A DNA stretch of 64,000 bases from Leptospira ognonensis (GCF_004770745.1 NZ_RQGD01000005.1:96235-160234), one strand, 5' to 3'; shown: positions 18,842 through 29,813, counted from the first letter of the stretch. Numbers and translations: made by a program. Notes: generated from the sequence alone by a model not told the origin.

Positions 18842-19828
18842 GTGAACTTTAAACAGCGATTCAACCTAATATTCTACCGCCTTAGATACAAGCTCCAAGA
18901 GTGGAAGCTACGTCTTTCTAGAAGGTATGAAGATTTGGACAAAAAAGGTCGCGAGCGTCTGACCATCATGGTCATTCCCCATACTGATCGAAAATCTTTG
19001 AATTTTGTCATTTCCTATAAAACAATTTCTTTCTTTATCGGCATCATTGTGATCTTGCTTGTCATCAGTGCCGTTAACGTACTTTCACATAGTGGCTCAG
19101 TCCACCAACTAACAGAACTCAACTTAACGAATAAAGACTTCATTCGACAATCATCCAAGATGAAAGAAGAGGTTAATTCTCTTCATGAAACCATCCAATA
19201 CTACTACGAAAAGATTTCCAGTCTCTACATCAAACTTGGTGGAGATCCATCGAGAGTTTCAAAGGGTATGGGTGGTTCCAATCAATTCCTTTCCATGCAA
19301 GGGTCTCCTCAAACTGACATAACGGATGAATCCTTCCGAATCAAAGAGGACATACATAACCTAAAACTTTCATCGGAACTATCTGATGAAATCATCAAGC
19401 TCATCAAAAAAAGAAAGAGCATCATCAGAAATACGCCTTCGATCTGGCCTACAAAAGGTTACGTCTTATTCCCATTTGGTAAGTATTTATCTCCGATCAC
19501 TGGAAAAGAGGAAATGAATAAAGGATTGGATATCGGATCCTTTCCTGGTGCAGAAGTTCTAGCAACGGCTCCTGGCATTGTTTTCGATTCTGGTTTCTCG
19601 CCTGCGACTGGTTATTATATCAAACTTGCTCACAGATTCGGATGGAAAACAATCTATTCAAATCTTGACCGAGTGAAAGTCAAAAAGAACGAAAAGATTT
19701 CAAAAGGTGATGTCATTGGTTACGTAGGTAAGACTCCAGAGAATCCAGTTTATCATTTACATTATGAAGTCCATGTCGGGACGCAAGCTCTCAATCCATT
19801 TTCATTTCTCAATCAAATCCAAGAATAA
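18842..19828 (+). CDS. LytM/M23-fold membrane protein with degenerate active site
   Basis: Protein of 328 residues from a GTG start. Basic cytoplasmic N-terminus, one transmembrane helix (about 61-82), a periplasmic coiled coil (about 90-130 and 165-195) and a C-terminal M23 domain (about 200-322). The pattern of the active site is incomplete: the H-x3-D motif reads N226-K-G-L-D230, so the first zinc His is Asn; the usual YxHL is YSNL; H305-L-H307 is kept. This suggests a non-catalytic, EnvC/NlpD-like regulator of wall enzymes rather than an endopeptidase. It overlaps the bactofilin gene by 1 nt. Confidence 0.85.
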   Translation: MNFKQRFNLIFYRLRYKLQEWKLRLSRRYEDLDKKGRERLTIMVIPHTDRKSLNFVISYKTISFFIGIIVILLVISAVNVLSHSGSVHQLTELNLTNKDFIRQSSKMKEEVNSLHETIQYYYEKISSLYIKLGGDPSRVSKGMGGSNQFLSMQGSPQTDITDESFRIKEDIHNLKLSSELSDEIIKLIKKRKSIIRNTPSIWPTKGYVLFPFGKYLSPITGKEEMNKGLDIGSFPGAEVLATAPGIVFDSGFSPATGYYIKLAHRFGWKTIYSNLDRVKVKKNEKISKGDVIGYVGKTPENPVYHLHYEVHVGTQALNPFSFLNQIQE

Positions 19829-20181
19829 TGTCTAAAGACCAACACGAAGAAGAGTTTTTAATCAATAGTGTCATCGGTGAGGGTGCTGAATTTACCGGTG
19901 AGTTTAAATTTCCTGGCTTGATACGAATCGACGGAAAATTCCGTGGTGTGCTCGAAACAGAAGGAAAGGTACTCATTGGAAAGACGGGAATCGTCGATAC
20001 AGATATCAAAGCGCGAGTGGTAGTTGCCGGCGGTGAAATCCGCGGGAATATCTTTGCAACAGAGAGAGTGACACTCTTATCAAGTTGCCGACTCGATGGT
20101 GATATCGTAACCCCAAGACTTATAGTCGAAGAGGGTGTCATTTTTCACGGAAAGTGTACGGTCAATCCTACTCGCCACTAG
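19828..20181 (+). CDS. Bactofilin (polymer-forming cytoskeletal protein)
   Basis: Protein of 117 residues. The DUF583 right-handed beta-helix is plain: INSVIGEGAEFTGEFKFPGLIRIDGKFRGVLETEGKVLIGKTGIVD and repeated turns ending with GVIFHGKC. Bactofilins assemble into filaments without nucleotide. In Leptospira biflexa a bactofilin (LbbD) affects helical pitch, and bactofilin-M23 gene pairs are known to shape cells in other bacteria. The 1-nt overlap with the M23 gene supports joint function at the wall. Whether this is the LbbD orthologue cannot be decided here. Confidence 0.93.
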   Translation: MSKDQHEEEFLINSVIGEGAEFTGEFKFPGLIRIDGKFRGVLETEGKVLIGKTGIVDTDIKARVVVAGGEIRGNIFATERVTLLSSCRLDGDIVTPRLIVEEGVIFHGKCTVNPTRH

Positions 20182-20191
20182 AGAGAGGAAT

Positions 20192-20656
20192 ATGTTCGTA
20201 CAGACAACCCAAAGCAAACCATCGTCTACATCCTCGCGCAAAAATGCGAGTGACCGATTGAAGGAAAAGGAATCCGTACCTTCTCATCAGACTTTCTTAG
20301 ATATCCTAGAATCTATCGTACCTTCCAACCAAGAAAGCACCAGGGAACTCAATGAGCTATGGAAGGATCTTCCTGATTTGGAAAAGGCGCTCATCGCAAA
20401 TCCGAACCATAAAAATCTTAGTGAATACAAAAAACATATCAAACAAATTGCAGAGTTGATATTAAAGAAAAACTATAAGGTAATCCAAGCTCCAGCACGT
20501 GGTCGCAATGATACGAAAGACATTCGCTATGTGAAAATCATAGACGATAAACTTGATCTACTCGCCAATACGATGTTTTCACCAACAAATTCGGCTTTCG
20601 GTATTTTGAAACAATTGGATGAGATCCGGGGTCTATTGATTGACTTAAAAGGATAA
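20192..20656 (+). CDS. YaaR-family (DUF327) protein
   Basis: Protein of 154 residues starting at the ATG at 20192 with a GAGAGAGG ribosome site; the longer frame overlapping bactofilin is rejected. The family pattern is visible in TFLDILESIVPSNQESTRELNELWKDLPDLEKALIANP and the C-terminal KIIDDKLDLLANTMFS. The N-terminal 30 residues are Ser/Thr/Lys-rich and likely disordered. Function is unknown. It lies 10 nt after bactofilin and 4 nt before the ABC gene. Confidence 0.78.
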   Translation: MFVQTTQSKPSSTSSRKNASDRLKEKESVPSHQTFLDILESIVPSNQESTRELNELWKDLPDLEKALIANPNHKNLSEYKKHIKQIAELILKKNYKVIQAPARGRNDTKDIRYVKIIDDKLDLLANTMFSPTNSAFGILKQLDEIRGLLIDLKG

Positions 20657-20660
20657 TTCA

Positions 20661-22433
20661 TTGCGCGATTCCAACAGACCGAAGAGTAAAAATTTAAATG
20701 TTCTTAAAAATACTTTCAGATATCTAGCTCCTTACCGCTTACAAATTTTTGTTTCTTCCATAGCTCTCCTCTTTACCGCCGGGGTCACACTTTCTCTTGG
20801 ACAAGGACTTCGTCATTTAGTTGACGCTGGTTTCACAGCCCGTTCCGAAAAGGAACTAGCCGTTTCCTTGGTTGCCATTATTTTTATCGGAATCCTACTC
20901 GCTTGCGGAACCTATCTCAGGCATTATTTAGTCTCTTGGATAGGCGAAAGAGTTTCTTCAGATATTCGCTATGATGTTTTTGCTCACGTCATCGAAATGC
21001 ATCCAAGTTTTTTTGAATCTAATTCTCCAGGTGAAATCCAATCAAGAATTGTTACCGACACAACACTTTTGCAATCAGTCATCGGTTCCTCGGCCTCCAT
21101 AGCTCTCAGGAACATACTTATGTTCATTGGTGGTATTATTTTCTTATTTATTACAAATGTTAAGTTAACAGTCATCGTTTTACTCTCCGTTCCATTTATT
21201 GTGTTTCCGATTCTATATTACGGAAGAAGAGTGCGAAATCTCTCTCGAGATACACAAGATAAAATTGCAAGCGTAGGCTCCTTCGTGAGTGAAAGTCTAT
21301 TCAATATTAAAATAGTCCAAAGTTTCTTCCACCAAGAGATAGATAAACATAAGTTCAAAATCACAGTCGAGGATGCTTTCGCCGTTTCAATTTCTCGAAT
21401 CAAACAAAGATCCTTACTAATTGCGACAGTCATATTACTAATATTAGTTGGAATCAGTTTCATGTTATGGGTTGGGGGAATGGATGTTCTAAATGGGAAA
21501 ATCACGGGTGGAGAACTGATTGCTTTTGCTTTTTATGCGATTATGGTTGCTAGTTCACTCGGAGCCATCTCAGAAGTCCTCGGCGATTTACAAAGAGCTG
21601 CTGGCGCGACCGAGCGACTTATGGAATTATTAGAATCGAAATCAAATATTCTTGATCCTGAAGATCCGATATCTTTCCCGTTTCCAACATCTGGCCAAAT
21701 ACAATTTGAAAATCTGAGTTTTCATTATCCTTCAAGACCTGATCGTAACGCCATTGATCAATTTAATCTGATGATCCCTGCTAACAAAACGACTGCTCTA
21801 GTTGGTCCTTCAGGTGGTGGAAAATCAACACTATTCGAATTAATTTTACGCTTCTATGATCCCTCCATTGGTAAAATCAAAATAGATGAAACTGATATCA
21901 GATCAGTTACATTGAAACAGTTGCGTTCACTCATAGGATTTGTACCGCAACAGCCAGTTCTATTTTCTGGAACCCTTCGTGAGAATATTCTTTTCGGAAA
22001 TCCCAGTGCATCTTTTGAGGAAGTCAAAATTGCCGCCGAACAAGCCTATGTAACAGAATTTCTCTCACAACTTACGGATGGCTGGGATACAGATTTAGGA
22101 CATCTGGGCGCTCGACTCTCCGGAGGTCAAAAGCAGAGAATTGCGATTGCACGCGCTATTTTAAGAAATCCAAAAATTCTCTTATTAGATGAGGCAACAT
22201 CAGCCTTAGATTCTGAATCAGAACGTATGGTTCAAAAGGCACTCGATGAGCTAATGAAAGATCGAACGACACTCATCATTGCGCATAGACTGGCCACCAT
22301 TGTAAGAAGTGATCAAATTATTGTCATAAATCAGGGCAGGGTAGATTCACAAGGAACCCATGAGGAGCTTCTGAAAAATAGCGACCTATACGCTAGGCTC
22401 GCGAGTTTACAATTTCAAACCGAGGAGCTCTAA
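20661..22433 (+). CDS. ABC transporter half-exporter (MsbA-like)
   Basis: Protein of 590 residues from a TTG start with AAGGA 8 nt upstream. Six transmembrane helices occupy about residues 25-310 and the ATPase domain about 350-585: Walker [11 protein letters not shown]-loop FVPQQPVLF, signature LSGGQKQR, Walker [12 protein letters not shown] and H-loop IIAHRLAT. As a homodimer it would export a lipid or other hydrophobic substrate; lipid A core export is possible but unproven. Its 3' end overlaps convergent parB by 27 nt. Confidence 0.92.
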   Translation: MRDSNRPKSKNLNVLKNTFRYLAPYRLQIFVSSIALLFTAGVTLSLGQGLRHLVDAGFTARSEKELAVSLVAIIFIGILLACGTYLRHYLVSWIGERVSSDIRYDVFAHVIEMHPSFFESNSPGEIQSRIVTDTTLLQSVIGSSASIALRNILMFIGGIIFLFITNVKLTVIVLLSVPFIVFPILYYGRRVRNLSRDTQDKIASVGSFVSESLFNIKIVQSFFHQEIDKHKFKITVEDAFAVSISRIKQRSLLIATVILLILVGISFMLWVGGMDVLNGKITGGELIAFAFYAIMVASSLGAISEVLGDLQRAAGATERLMELLESKSNILDPEDPISFPFPTSGQIQFENLSFHYPSRPDRNAIDQFNLMIPANKTTALVGPSGGGKSTLFELILRFYDPSIGKIKIDETDIRSVTLKQLRSLIGFVPQQPVLFSGTLRENILFGNPSASFEEVKIAAEQAYVTEFLSQLTDGWDTDLGHLGARLSGGQKQRIAIARAILRNPKILLLDEATSALDSESERMVQKALDELMKDRTTLIIAHRLATIVRSDQIIVINQGRVDSQGTHEELLKNSDLYARLASLQFQTEEL

Positions 22434-23303
22434 CAGACGTTCCATATCAGATAGGTTACCATAAGAGAATACTATTTTTCCTTTGCCATTGCTTTCGTTG
22501 TGGGAAATTTCGACTTTTGAACTGTATTTATTTCGAAGTTTCCCTTCCAACTTAACGATGCTCGCATCTTTATCTTTTCCACCACCAGCTTCATTCTTGG
22601 ATTTCTTATCAGGATTCAGAATATTGGAAACAAAATTTTCAACTTCTCGAGCCGTCCAATTCTCAGCAATGATCTTCGTTGCGACTTCAATTTGTTTTCG
22701 CGCATCAGGTAGCGAGCATACAGGACGAGCCTGACCTTCGGATATTTTTCCTTCTTTTATCCAATCTTGCACTTGTTTCGGAAGTCCAAGGAGACGAATT
22801 AAATTCGTAATTGTGGAACGGTTCTTACCTACTCTTGCTGCAAGATCTGTAATCTTTAATCCCCGTTTGTCGATAAGGTTTTGGTATGCCTGCGCCTCTT
22901 CCAAAGAATTGAGATCTTCTCTTTGGAGATTCTCGATAAGAGCAAGCTCCATCATATCTGCTTCTGATACTTCTTTAACGATCGCGGGAATTTTTATAAA
23001 ACCTGCCAATTTGCAGGCACGCAATCTCCGCTCACCAGATATTAAAATGAACCCGGCTCCCGTATTGTTTTTTTGCACAACGATAGGTTGGATGACGCCA
23101 TGCTGTTGGATGGTAACAGATAATTCTTGGATGGCTTCTTGAGAAAAATGTTTTCTCGGTTGGTGAGGATTTGGCTGAATCTCTGTTAGTTTGATTTCAC
23201 GGAGTCCATTCATCTCCTCCTTAGAAATTTCTTCATTTTTTTCATTAACGGGAATCAGGTTGCTCAGACCGCGACCCAAAACTTTTCCTTTTCCAAGTGC
23301 CAC
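22407..23303 (-). CDS. parB: Chromosome partitioning protein ParB
   Basis: Protein of 298 residues. The N-terminal [12 protein letters not shown], the CTP-binding ParB/Srx region with [12 protein letters not shown], the [17 protein letters not shown] box and the helix-turn-helix [16 protein letters not shown] are clear, followed by a Lys/Asp-rich linker and a C-terminal dimer domain. ParB loads on parS and spreads as a CTP-dependent clamp. Two parS sites lie 1.3 and 2.2 kb upstream (24569 and 25528). It follows parA by 4 nt. Its 3' end overlaps the ABC exporter gene. Confidence 0.96.
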   Translation of the reverse strand: MALGKGKVLGRGLSNLIPVNEKNEEISKEEMNGLREIKLTEIQPNPHQPRKHFSQEAIQELSVTIQQHGVIQPIVVQKNNTGAGFILISGERRLRACKLAGFIKIPAIVKEVSEADMMELALIENLQREDLNSLEEAQAYQNLIDKRGLKITDLAARVGKNRSTITNLIRLLGLPKQVQDWIKEGKISEGQARPVCSLPDARKQIEVATKIIAENWTAREVENFVSNILNPDKKSKNEAGGGKDKDASIVKLEGKLRNKYSSKVEISHNESNGKGKIVFSYGNLSDMERLLELLGLKL

Positions 23304-23307
23304 GATA

Positions 23308-24069
23308 TTAACCCATTCCTACAATTTCTTCTGCCAGACTACGATAGCTTTTTGCCCCAATGCCATCGGGATCATAATGATTGATCGGTTTACCGAAAGA
23401 CGGTGCTTCCGATAATTTAATGTTACGAGGGATGATGGTTTGGTATACTTTCTCTTTGAAATAATTTCGGACATCTTCCGCTACCTGGTTTGCTAAATTT
23501 GTCCTCTTATCATACATCGTAAGCAGTACACCTTCTAACTCCAAACTTGGATTCCATTGATTTTGTACGAGAGATATGATTCGCATCAATTGAGACAAAC
23601 CTTCCAGGGCAAAGTATTCGGTTTGTAGAGTGATCATCACTGATTGAGAGGCGCACAATGCATTGATCGTGAGAACGCCAAGTGAAGGCGGGCAATCAAT
23701 TAAAATATAATCATAGTCTGCTTGAATGCTTGCGAGCGCGTCTTTAAGTTTGAATTCCTTTTTGTCGATTCCCAGAAAATCAACCTCCAATCCTGAAAGG
23801 TTAATGTTCGCAGGAATGATATCAAGATTAGGAACAAAAGTTTTATGAGTCACTTCTCTAGCGGATAGATCACCAATGAGAAGTTCATAAGTTGTCTTTT
23901 GGATTGATTGTACTTCAAGCCCGAGACCTGAGCCTGAGTTGCCTTGGGGGTCTATGTCAACGAGTAAGATTTTTTTTCCTAGCTCAACCAGATTTGACGC
24001 TAAGTTGATCGCTGTTGTTGTCTTACCAACTCCACCTTTCTGATTGCTGATTGAAACGATTTTACCCAT
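23308..24069 (-). CDS. parA: Chromosome partitioning ATPase ParA (Soj)
   Basis: Protein of 253 residues with the deviant Walker A motif [14 protein letters not shown] at the N-terminus, DIDPQGN and the switch region [12 protein letters not shown]. It is a short (chromosomal, Soj-type) ParA without an extra N-terminal DNA-binding domain. It segregates origins with ParB/parS. It overlaps rsmG by 8 nt and precedes parB by 4 nt, the conserved rsmG-parA-parB order near bacterial origins. Confidence 0.97.
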   Translation of the reverse strand: MGKIVSISNQKGGVGKTTTAINLASNLVELGKKILLVDIDPQGNSGSGLGLEVQSIQKTTYELLIGDLSAREVTHKTFVPNLDIIPANINLSGLEVDFLGIDKKEFKLKDALASIQADYDYILIDCPPSLGVLTINALCASQSVMITLQTEYFALEGLSQLMRIISLVQNQWNPSLELEGVLLTMYDKRTNLANQVAEDVRNYFKEKVYQTIIPRNIKLSEAPSFGKPINHYDPDGIGAKSYRSLAEEIVGMG

Positions 24070-24808
24070 TCGATTGCTTAGTCTCCTTTACGATTTCCTT
24101 CCAAGGTCTGGGATAGCCAGGTTTTGGTTCTGAATCCTTTTGCAGTATCTTGATATGTCTCTTTCCTAAAAAGCTTAATTCCGAAAGCTCCATTTGTTTT
24201 TTAATTTTAAAGCCAGAGTAAGAAAGAACTCGTTCTTCTATTTTTTCATCAAAACGAATCTGGCCCAAGAAGGGACATAATATACCTTTCTTCTTGACTA
24301 AGTTTGTTACTACTTCCGCGAGATAAGGGTAAGGTACGACAGCGCGTGAAGTAACAACGTCGAATTTCTTTCTTACATCTTCTGCACGTTCATACATAAA
24401 GTGAATCTTACCATTGACATCAGACAATTCTCTAAGCGAAACTTCCTCTTCAAGCAAACCGAGTTTCCTTCTTTGTGAATCAAGAAGGGTGACGGACTTC
24501 GGAGTTTCTTTAAGGCAAGTAAATAGAAACCCAGGCAAACCAGGGCCTGTTCCAACATCGACCAAATCTGTTTCACGTGAAACAAAGCCTTCTTCTTTTA
24601 GTCTCCAAACGTAAACCAAACAATCAAGGACATGTCTTTCCAAGATGACGGTCGCATCCTGTTTCGAGAAGAATCCACCCTTTTCATTTTCTCTCTTTAA
24701 AAATCCAAGATAACGATCAATACGATCCCATTGAAAATCTGATTCCAGTAAGAGGATGAGTTGTGGGACATAATCTTTTAATTGCTCGAGCGCTTTTTTT
24801 TCTGACAT
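24062..24808 (-). CDS. rsmG: 16S rRNA (guanine-N7) methyltransferase RsmG
   Basis: Protein of 248 residues. It makes m7G527 in 16S rRNA. The SAM-binding motif [13 protein letters not shown] and the downstream [15 protein letters not shown] motif identify GidB/RsmG. Residues around 76-81 (FVSRETD) are encoded by the perfect parS palindrome at 24569-24584, so the protein sequence there is constrained by the centromere-like site. First gene of the rsmG-parA-parB operon. Confidence 0.95.
   Translation of the reverse strand: MSEKKALEQLKDYVPQLILLLESDFQWDRIDRYLGFLKRENEKGGFFSKQDATVILERHVLDCLVYVWRLKEEGFVSRETDLVDVGTGPGLPGFLFTCLKETPKSVTLLDSQRRKLGLLEEEVSLRELSDVNGKIHFMYERAEDVRKKFDVVTSRAVVPYPYLAEVVTNLVKKKGILCPFLGQIRFDEKIEERVLSYSGFKIKKQMELSELSFLGKRHIKILQKDSEPKPGYPRPWKEIVKETKQSNG
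24569..24584. promoter_or_regulatory. parS: parS site (perfect match)
   Basis: The 16-bp palindrome TGTTTCACGTGAAACA matches the widely conserved chromosomal parS consensus at all positions. It lies inside rsmG, about 5 kb left of dnaA and next to parA/parB. It is the expected loading site for ParB. Confidence 0.95.
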
Positions 24809-24866
24809 AATTCAGTTACTTAATTTCTGAAATTAGTCGATGCGATATCTAGGAGAAATCTTTTCT

Positions 24867-25625
24867 ATGAAATCTATCTTTCTTTTCTTTATTTTTATTA
24901 ACATCCCCCTCCTTGCCTATACACCTGGAAAATGGTCCTACAAAGATCAATTTACTTTAAGCAAAGCAAACAACGGACCCTCGAAAGAAATCATCCGAAA
25001 TGGAGAAGGGGTGGTGATCTATGTTGCAGAATACTCTTATGATGAAAATGGGCATCTGATTCAGGAAACATATTCTGACAAAGAAGGTAAGTCCGACGGA
25101 AAAACAGTCTTTCGTTATAAAGAAGGAAACATCATCGCGGAAGAAAGTTACGGTGCAAACGACACTCTCGTCGAAAAAAAAGAATATTTTTATAAAAACA
25201 AAACTCTGAATAAACTCATCACCCGGGATGGAGAAGGAAAAATCCAAATCCAGTATCATCTCACAGCTGACAAAGACGGTTCGATCATTTCGGGTGAAGG
25301 TAAAAATTCAGAATCGAATGATATCGAGTCTTTCAAATTTATCATCGATCCCAAAAGACCTAATGTGCATATTCAAACACTGCTTGATGATAAAAAGAAG
25401 ACCCTAGGTGAAATTCATTTCAAATATGATTCAAAAGGTAACCTTGTAGAAAGAGAATTTTTCCAAGGTGATGTCCACCGTGTTCATAAATTAAAATACA
25501 AATCTGACGGATCCCTTGAGAGTTTTACGTTTCACGTGAAACAAGGTGATACATGGATGATTGAAAAAACACACACGCTTGTGTTCGAAGATAAGAGCAA
25601 AAATAAAGTATCAAAAAAAGATTAG
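24867..25625 (+). CDS. Secreted hypothetical protein with RHS-like strand repeats
   Basis: Protein of 252 residues. The ATG at 24867 is chosen because an AGGAGA site lies 10 nt upstream and because it places the hydrophobic signal peptide (IFLFFIFINIPLLA) at the N-terminus. The body carries repeats of the kind YSYDENGHLIQETYSDKEGK and FKYDSKGNLVEREFFQGD, resembling YD/RHS-type or MORN-like beta repeats, so an exported beta-sheet protein is likely. Function unknown. Codons near residue 221-226 are built from a parS palindrome at 25528. It sits between rsmG and mnmG, which are often near each other in other genomes. Confidence 0.75.
   Translation: MKSIFLFFIFINIPLLAYTPGKWSYKDQFTLSKANNGPSKEIIRNGEGVVIYVAEYSYDENGHLIQETYSDKEGKSDGKTVFRYKEGNIIAEESYGANDTLVEKKEYFYKNKTLNKLITRDGEGKIQIQYHLTADKDGSIISGEGKNSESNDIESFKFIIDPKRPNVHIQTLLDDKKKTLGEIHFKYDSKGNLVEREFFQGDVHRVHKLKYKSDGSLESFTFHVKQGDTWMIEKTHTLVFEDKSKNKVSKKD
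25528..25543. promoter_or_regulatory. parS: parS site (15/16 match)
   Basis: CGTTTCACGTGAAACA differs from the parS consensus only at the first position; the inner 14-bp palindrome is perfect. It lies in the 3' part of the hypothetical secreted-protein gene, 959 bp from the first parS site, giving a two-site ParB loading cluster. Confidence 0.9.
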
Positions 25626-25751
25626 ATTCAAGGGGAGTAGGTCTTCGGTGATCTGTTAAAATCGAAACAATATCATTCGTTCCTACTGTCCCACTGAACT
25701 CAATCTCCTCACAGAAAGACCGGGTAAATAAGCGAGAGACGAGATCTTGAT

Positions 25752-27626
25752 TTATTTTTTTTCCACAAGATGGTACAAGAGAAGGTCCACATCCGATGGA
25801 TCAACTCCGGAAATGTGAGCAGCTTTTTCTAAATTCATGGGTCTATGTTTTTCTAATTTCAAAACTGCTTCCGTCTTCAATCCTTTCACACTTCCGTAAT
25901 TAAAATCTTCAGGGATGGGAAGAGTTAGAAATTTTTTACGATATTCGATCGTTTCTAGTTCACGTTTTAAATATCCTTCATACTTAATTTCCATCTCAAG
26001 GACTGCCTGGTCTTCCTCAGAAAGGTCTTTTAACTCAGGGAGTAAAATCTCACAATCTTGGATTTTGATTTCGGGACGTTTCAGAAACGATGCCACCGTG
26101 TGACCAAATTTATAATTTAGAATGCCTCTTGTTTCCAAAAGTTTTGTAAGTTCAATAGAGGGCTTCATGGGCAATGTAAGGATTTGATTTTTTAAAATAT
26201 TTATACGTTCATATCTTGCCTTCATCGCTTCAAAGGTTTCTTCTTTTACAAGGCCCATCTCAAATCCATACTTCATCAACCTTTGGTCAGCGTTATCTTG
26301 TCTTAAAAGTAGACGATATTCTGCACGACTTGTGAACATACGATACGGATCCTCAACGCCTTTATGGACAAGATCATCAACAAGCACACCGATATAAGAT
26401 TCACTTCTTGGAAATAGAATGGGTCCTTCCTTTTTGAATGATTGGATCACGTTATAGGCCGCAACTAAACCTTGTGCGGCTGCTTCTTCATAACCTGTCG
26501 TTCCATTGATCTGACCTGCATGAAAGAGACCCTTTATTTTTTTGGTTTCAAGAGTAGGAAATAGTTCTGTCGGATCTACAAAATCGTATTCAATTGCATA
26601 ACCGGGACGCATGAGCTCAACTTCCTCAAGGCCACGTACTGTTCTTAAAAACTTCCATTGCACTTCTTCTGGTAAACTAGTAGAAACACCATTCAAATAC
26701 ATTTCATTCGTATCGTATCCTTCTGGTTCAATAAAGATTTGGTGCCTCTCTCTTTCCGCAAATCTGACAACCTTGTCTTCTATCGAAGGACAATAGCGAG
26801 GACCAATGCTCTTGATTTGGCCTGAGTACATCGGAGAAAATTCCAAATTTTCACGGATGTATGCGTGCGTTTTCTCATTTGTATAAGTGATGTAACAAGG
26901 GATTTGTCTTCTCTCGATTTTCTTTGTAGAATAAGAAAATGGTTTGGGAGATTCATCACCATGCTGCTCTTCGAGGATAGGAATGTTGATCGAATTTTTA
27001 TGAACTCGTGCTGGTGTTCCCGTTTTCAAACGTCCTAATCTAAATTGAAATCTAGCAAGCGTGGCCGAAAGACCTTTGGTCGTAGGCTCGCCAATCCTTC
27101 CTGATTCTTTTTGATACGTACCTATATGGATGACGCTGGAAAGAAAAGTTCCTGTCGTAAGGATCACATGATTGGTTTTAAATTCAAACCCACGTCCAGT
27201 AATGAGTCCGACAATCTGATTTCCTTCCACAACTAAGTCTTCTACCGTATCTTGTCTTATAGATAAGTTCTGAATTTTTTCTAACTGATGTTTGATATGA
27301 AGTTGGTATTGTTTCTTCTCCGCTTGTGCTCTTGGAGCCCAAACAGAAGGACCCTTGGAGGTATTAAGCATTTTGAATTGGATGCCTGTGGCATCTATGG
27401 CTTTTCCCATCAAGCCGCCGAGTGCATCTACTTCTCGGACCATATGACCCTTAGCTATCCCACCAATCGCAGGATTACAACTCATCTGTCCTATGGTATC
27501 TAAATTCATGGTAATGAGTAAAGTTCTCAAACCACCGTTTGCAGAAATGTAAGCAGCTTCGGTTCCGGCGTGCCCCGCACCAACAACGATACAATCAAAA
27601 CGATCAGGATAAAAAGGTGTACTCAT
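25752..27626 (-). CDS. mnmG: tRNA uridine-5-carboxymethylaminomethyl synthesis enzyme MnmG (GidA)
   Basis: Protein of 624 residues, full length. With MnmE it installs cmnm5 on U34 of several tRNAs. The FAD-binding motif [12 protein letters not shown] opens the protein; [19 protein letters not shown] and the C-terminal [18 protein letters not shown] motifs are conserved. mnmE is not in the window. The ATG at 27626 is divergent from ilvE. The 126-nt gap after its stop holds no gene or terminator that I can identify. Confidence 0.97.
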   Translation of the reverse strand: MSTPFYPDRFDCIVVGAGHAGTEAAYISANGGLRTLLITMNLDTIGQMSCNPAIGGIAKGHMVREVDALGGLMGKAIDATGIQFKMLNTSKGPSVWAPRAQAEKKQYQLHIKHQLEKIQNLSIRQDTVEDLVVEGNQIVGLITGRGFEFKTNHVILTTGTFLSSVIHIGTYQKESGRIGEPTTKGLSATLARFQFRLGRLKTGTPARVHKNSINIPILEEQHGDESPKPFSYSTKKIERRQIPCYITYTNEKTHAYIRENLEFSPMYSGQIKSIGPRYCPSIEDKVVRFAERERHQIFIEPEGYDTNEMYLNGVSTSLPEEVQWKFLRTVRGLEEVELMRPGYAIEYDFVDPTELFPTLETKKIKGLFHAGQINGTTGYEEAAAQGLVAAYNVIQSFKKEGPILFPRSESYIGVLVDDLVHKGVEDPYRMFTSRAEYRLLLRQDNADQRLMKYGFEMGLVKEETFEAMKARYERINILKNQILTLPMKPSIELTKLLETRGILNYKFGHTVASFLKRPEIKIQDCEILLPELKDLSEEDQAVLEMEIKYEGYLKRELETIEYRKKFLTLPIPEDFNYGSVKGLKTEAVLKLEKHRPMNLEKAAHISGVDPSDVDLLLYHLVEKK

Positions 27627-27780
27627 ATTATGTCTTCTAACAATCCTTAAGATGCGATGAACTTTAATTGCATCTACCTAGAACGATAACAAATTTTCTG
27701 CCTCATCCTACTATTGAAAAAAAGATAAAATTCATTTTCTAAAAACGAAAGTTCTAAAATCTGGAAGTCCAGGATTCTCT

Positions 27781-28704
27781 ATGACCACCAATACAAAAAA
27801 TTTATCCTATTTCGAAGGAAAGATCGTTCCCGCCGAGGAAGCAAACATCAGCATCCAAACTCATGCCTTTCAGTATGGCACAGCTGTCTTCGGTGGCATC
27901 AGAGGGTATTACAACGAAAGTAAGCAGAATCTTTTTATGTTCCGACTTGAGGATCATTTCCAACGTTTATTGAATTCTGCGAAAATCATGCAATTGCAGT
28001 TTGATAAAACTCCGAGAGAACTCGTTAGCATTACTTTAGATTTATTAAAACAATCGAACTATAAGCAAAACATATACATTAGACCTATCATTTATACATC
28101 GGCACTGCAGCTCTCTCCCAGATTCCATGATGTAAAAACAGAAATTGCTATCTACATTCTAAAGTTGGATGACTATCTCGATACACAAAACGGGCTAACT
28201 ACGATGGTGAGTACTTGGCAAAGGTTTTCTGATAACCAAATACCAACTTTGGCTAAGGCAAGCGGTGGGTATGTAAATTCTGCACTGGCAAAATCCGAGG
28301 CAGTACAGAATGGTTTGGATGAAGCTATCTTTTTAGATTCTCGAGGCTTTGTTTCCGAAGGATCCGCTGAAAATATTTTCCTAGTTCGTAATAATGAAAT
28401 ATCGACACCTAGCATTGTTTCTTCGATACTCGAGGGAATCACTAGAAAGTCGATCCTAACAATCGCCTCCGACTTAGGTATCAAAGTAACAGAAAGAGAT
28501 ATCAGTCGATCAGAGCTATACATTGCAGACGAAATCTTTTTTTCAGGAACAGGGGTTCAGGTAGCATGGGTGAAAGAAGTAGATCGCCGAAAAATTGCTG
28601 CGGGCCAAATTGGATCTATCACTAAACAATTACAGACTTTATTTTTTCAAATCGTTCGTGGCGAAAAATCTGAATATATGTCTTGGTTAACGCCAGTTTA
28701 CTGA
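27781..28704 (+). CDS. ilvE: Branched-chain amino acid aminotransferase
   Basis: Protein of 307 residues, fold-type IV PLP enzyme. It transfers amino groups between branched-chain amino acids and 2-oxoglutarate. The N-terminal QTHAFQYGTAVFGGIRGYY, the PLP-lysine region LAKASGGYVNSALAKSEA and the EGSAENIFLV motif followed by TRKSILTIA are typical of IlvE. A 154-nt divergent region separates it from mnmG. It is followed closely by holB (9 nt). Confidence 0.93.
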   Translation: MTTNTKNLSYFEGKIVPAEEANISIQTHAFQYGTAVFGGIRGYYNESKQNLFMFRLEDHFQRLLNSAKIMQLQFDKTPRELVSITLDLLKQSNYKQNIYIRPIIYTSALQLSPRFHDVKTEIAIYILKLDDYLDTQNGLTTMVSTWQRFSDNQIPTLAKASGGYVNSALAKSEAVQNGLDEAIFLDSRGFVSEGSAENIFLVRNNEISTPSIVSSILEGITRKSILTIASDLGIKVTERDISRSELYIADEIFFSGTGVQVAWVKEVDRRKIAAGQIGSITKQLQTLFFQIVRGEKSEYMSWLTPVY

Positions 28705-28713
28705 TAAGCGAAT

Positions 28714-29661
28714 ATGCAAGTAAGTCCTGATTATTTTCAGTTGGATGAAGTGAAGGGTCAGGAGGTTGCTCTTACTTATTTAAAATCATTTTTAAAGCAT
28801 CCAGACAAGATTCCAGGAGTATTGATTTTCCATGGTCCAGATGGAGTTGGCAAATGGTTTGCGGCCGAAAGATTTTCGAGACAATTGCTTTGTATTGACC
28901 AAAACTCTTGTGGTATTTGTGAATCTTGCAGATTATTTATGAGGGGGGAACATCCAGATTTCATCCAGTTCCCTAGAAATAAAAATATCGCCATTGGAAA
29001 GGATAAAGATCCTGAAGAGTTTACCATCCGGTGGTTACTCGGAAACAGAATTATTTTTAAACCTCATGTTTCACAAAAAAGAATTGTACTGTTTCCCGAG
29101 GCTCAACGAATCAATAATGAGGCTGAAACCACTCTTCTCAAAACATTTGAGGAACCGCCGGATCATACCAAATTCATACTCATAGTAAACGATATTAATA
29201 AATTAAAAAAGACAATCGTATCAAGAGCTGTCTGCATACCTTTTCATTACATTCCTCAAAACATGATTCGATCTCTAACGAGCGGACTTGATAAGACATT
29301 CAAAGAATATTATGGGGGATCTTTAAATCCTTTTGAAATACCAGAGGATGTCATTGAAGAATGGCATGAGGTTGTTAGAGAGCATTGTCATGACCAAATT
29401 CTAATCTTAAAATTAGAAAACTGGGTTCGCGAACAAATGACGGATCGCAAAGGTAAAAAAATTAAAATTGAGAATGTAGATTTTTTAGAAATGATCTGTT
29501 TGCTTTTGATTTTTGAATACAGAACAGAAAATTTTGATTCTAACATTCGAAAGGTGCAAGCAATTCTTGATTTTAAGACGAAATTGCATTATGGGATCCC
29601 GGCTCTTGAATATTTTCTATTATCCCAACTCTTTCTAAAACTAAGCACCTACTCTCGTTAG
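28714..29661 (+). CDS. holB: DNA polymerase III delta-prime subunit
   Basis: Protein of 315 residues resembling the clamp-loader AAA+ fold: P-loop GPDGVGKWFAAERF, four-Cys zinc module (C-x4-CGICESC), and the LLKTFEEPPDHTKFILIVNDINKLKKTIVSRA sensor region. The P-loop Thr/Ser is replaced by Trp, consistent with delta-prime being a stator without ATP hydrolysis. The C-terminal half is poorly conserved. It stands between ilvE and the dnaA upstream region, and with dnaX and holA completes the gamma/delta/delta-prime clamp loader in this window. Confidence 0.85.
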   Translation: MQVSPDYFQLDEVKGQEVALTYLKSFLKHPDKIPGVLIFHGPDGVGKWFAAERFSRQLLCIDQNSCGICESCRLFMRGEHPDFIQFPRNKNIAIGKDKDPEEFTIRWLLGNRIIFKPHVSQKRIVLFPEAQRINNEAETTLLKTFEEPPDHTKFILIVNDINKLKKTIVSRAVCIPFHYIPQNMIRSLTSGLDKTFKEYYGGSLNPFEIPEDVIEEWHEVVREHCHDQILILKLENWVREQMTDRKGKKIKIENVDFLEMICLLLIFEYRTENFDSNIRKVQAILDFKTKLHYGIPALEYFLLSQLFLKLSTYSR

Positions 29662-29813
29662 GTGAAACCAATCTCCCTCAACTGTACATGAGACATAGTT
29701 TTCTTACTTAGCAGCGACATTTTTCCTGTTTTAATTCAGAGTTCGATTTTTCATTTGAATTCTACCTACTGAATGGAAGTATAGTACCCGGTCTGTAAAA
29801 AGGAATTTTATCA

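Noticed and set aside
25626..25751. An antisense open frame of over 40 codons in the gap after mnmG, continuing under the hypothetical gene
   Set aside because: No start codon with a ribosome site and no recognisable family; it most likely reflects chance openness opposite a coding sequence.
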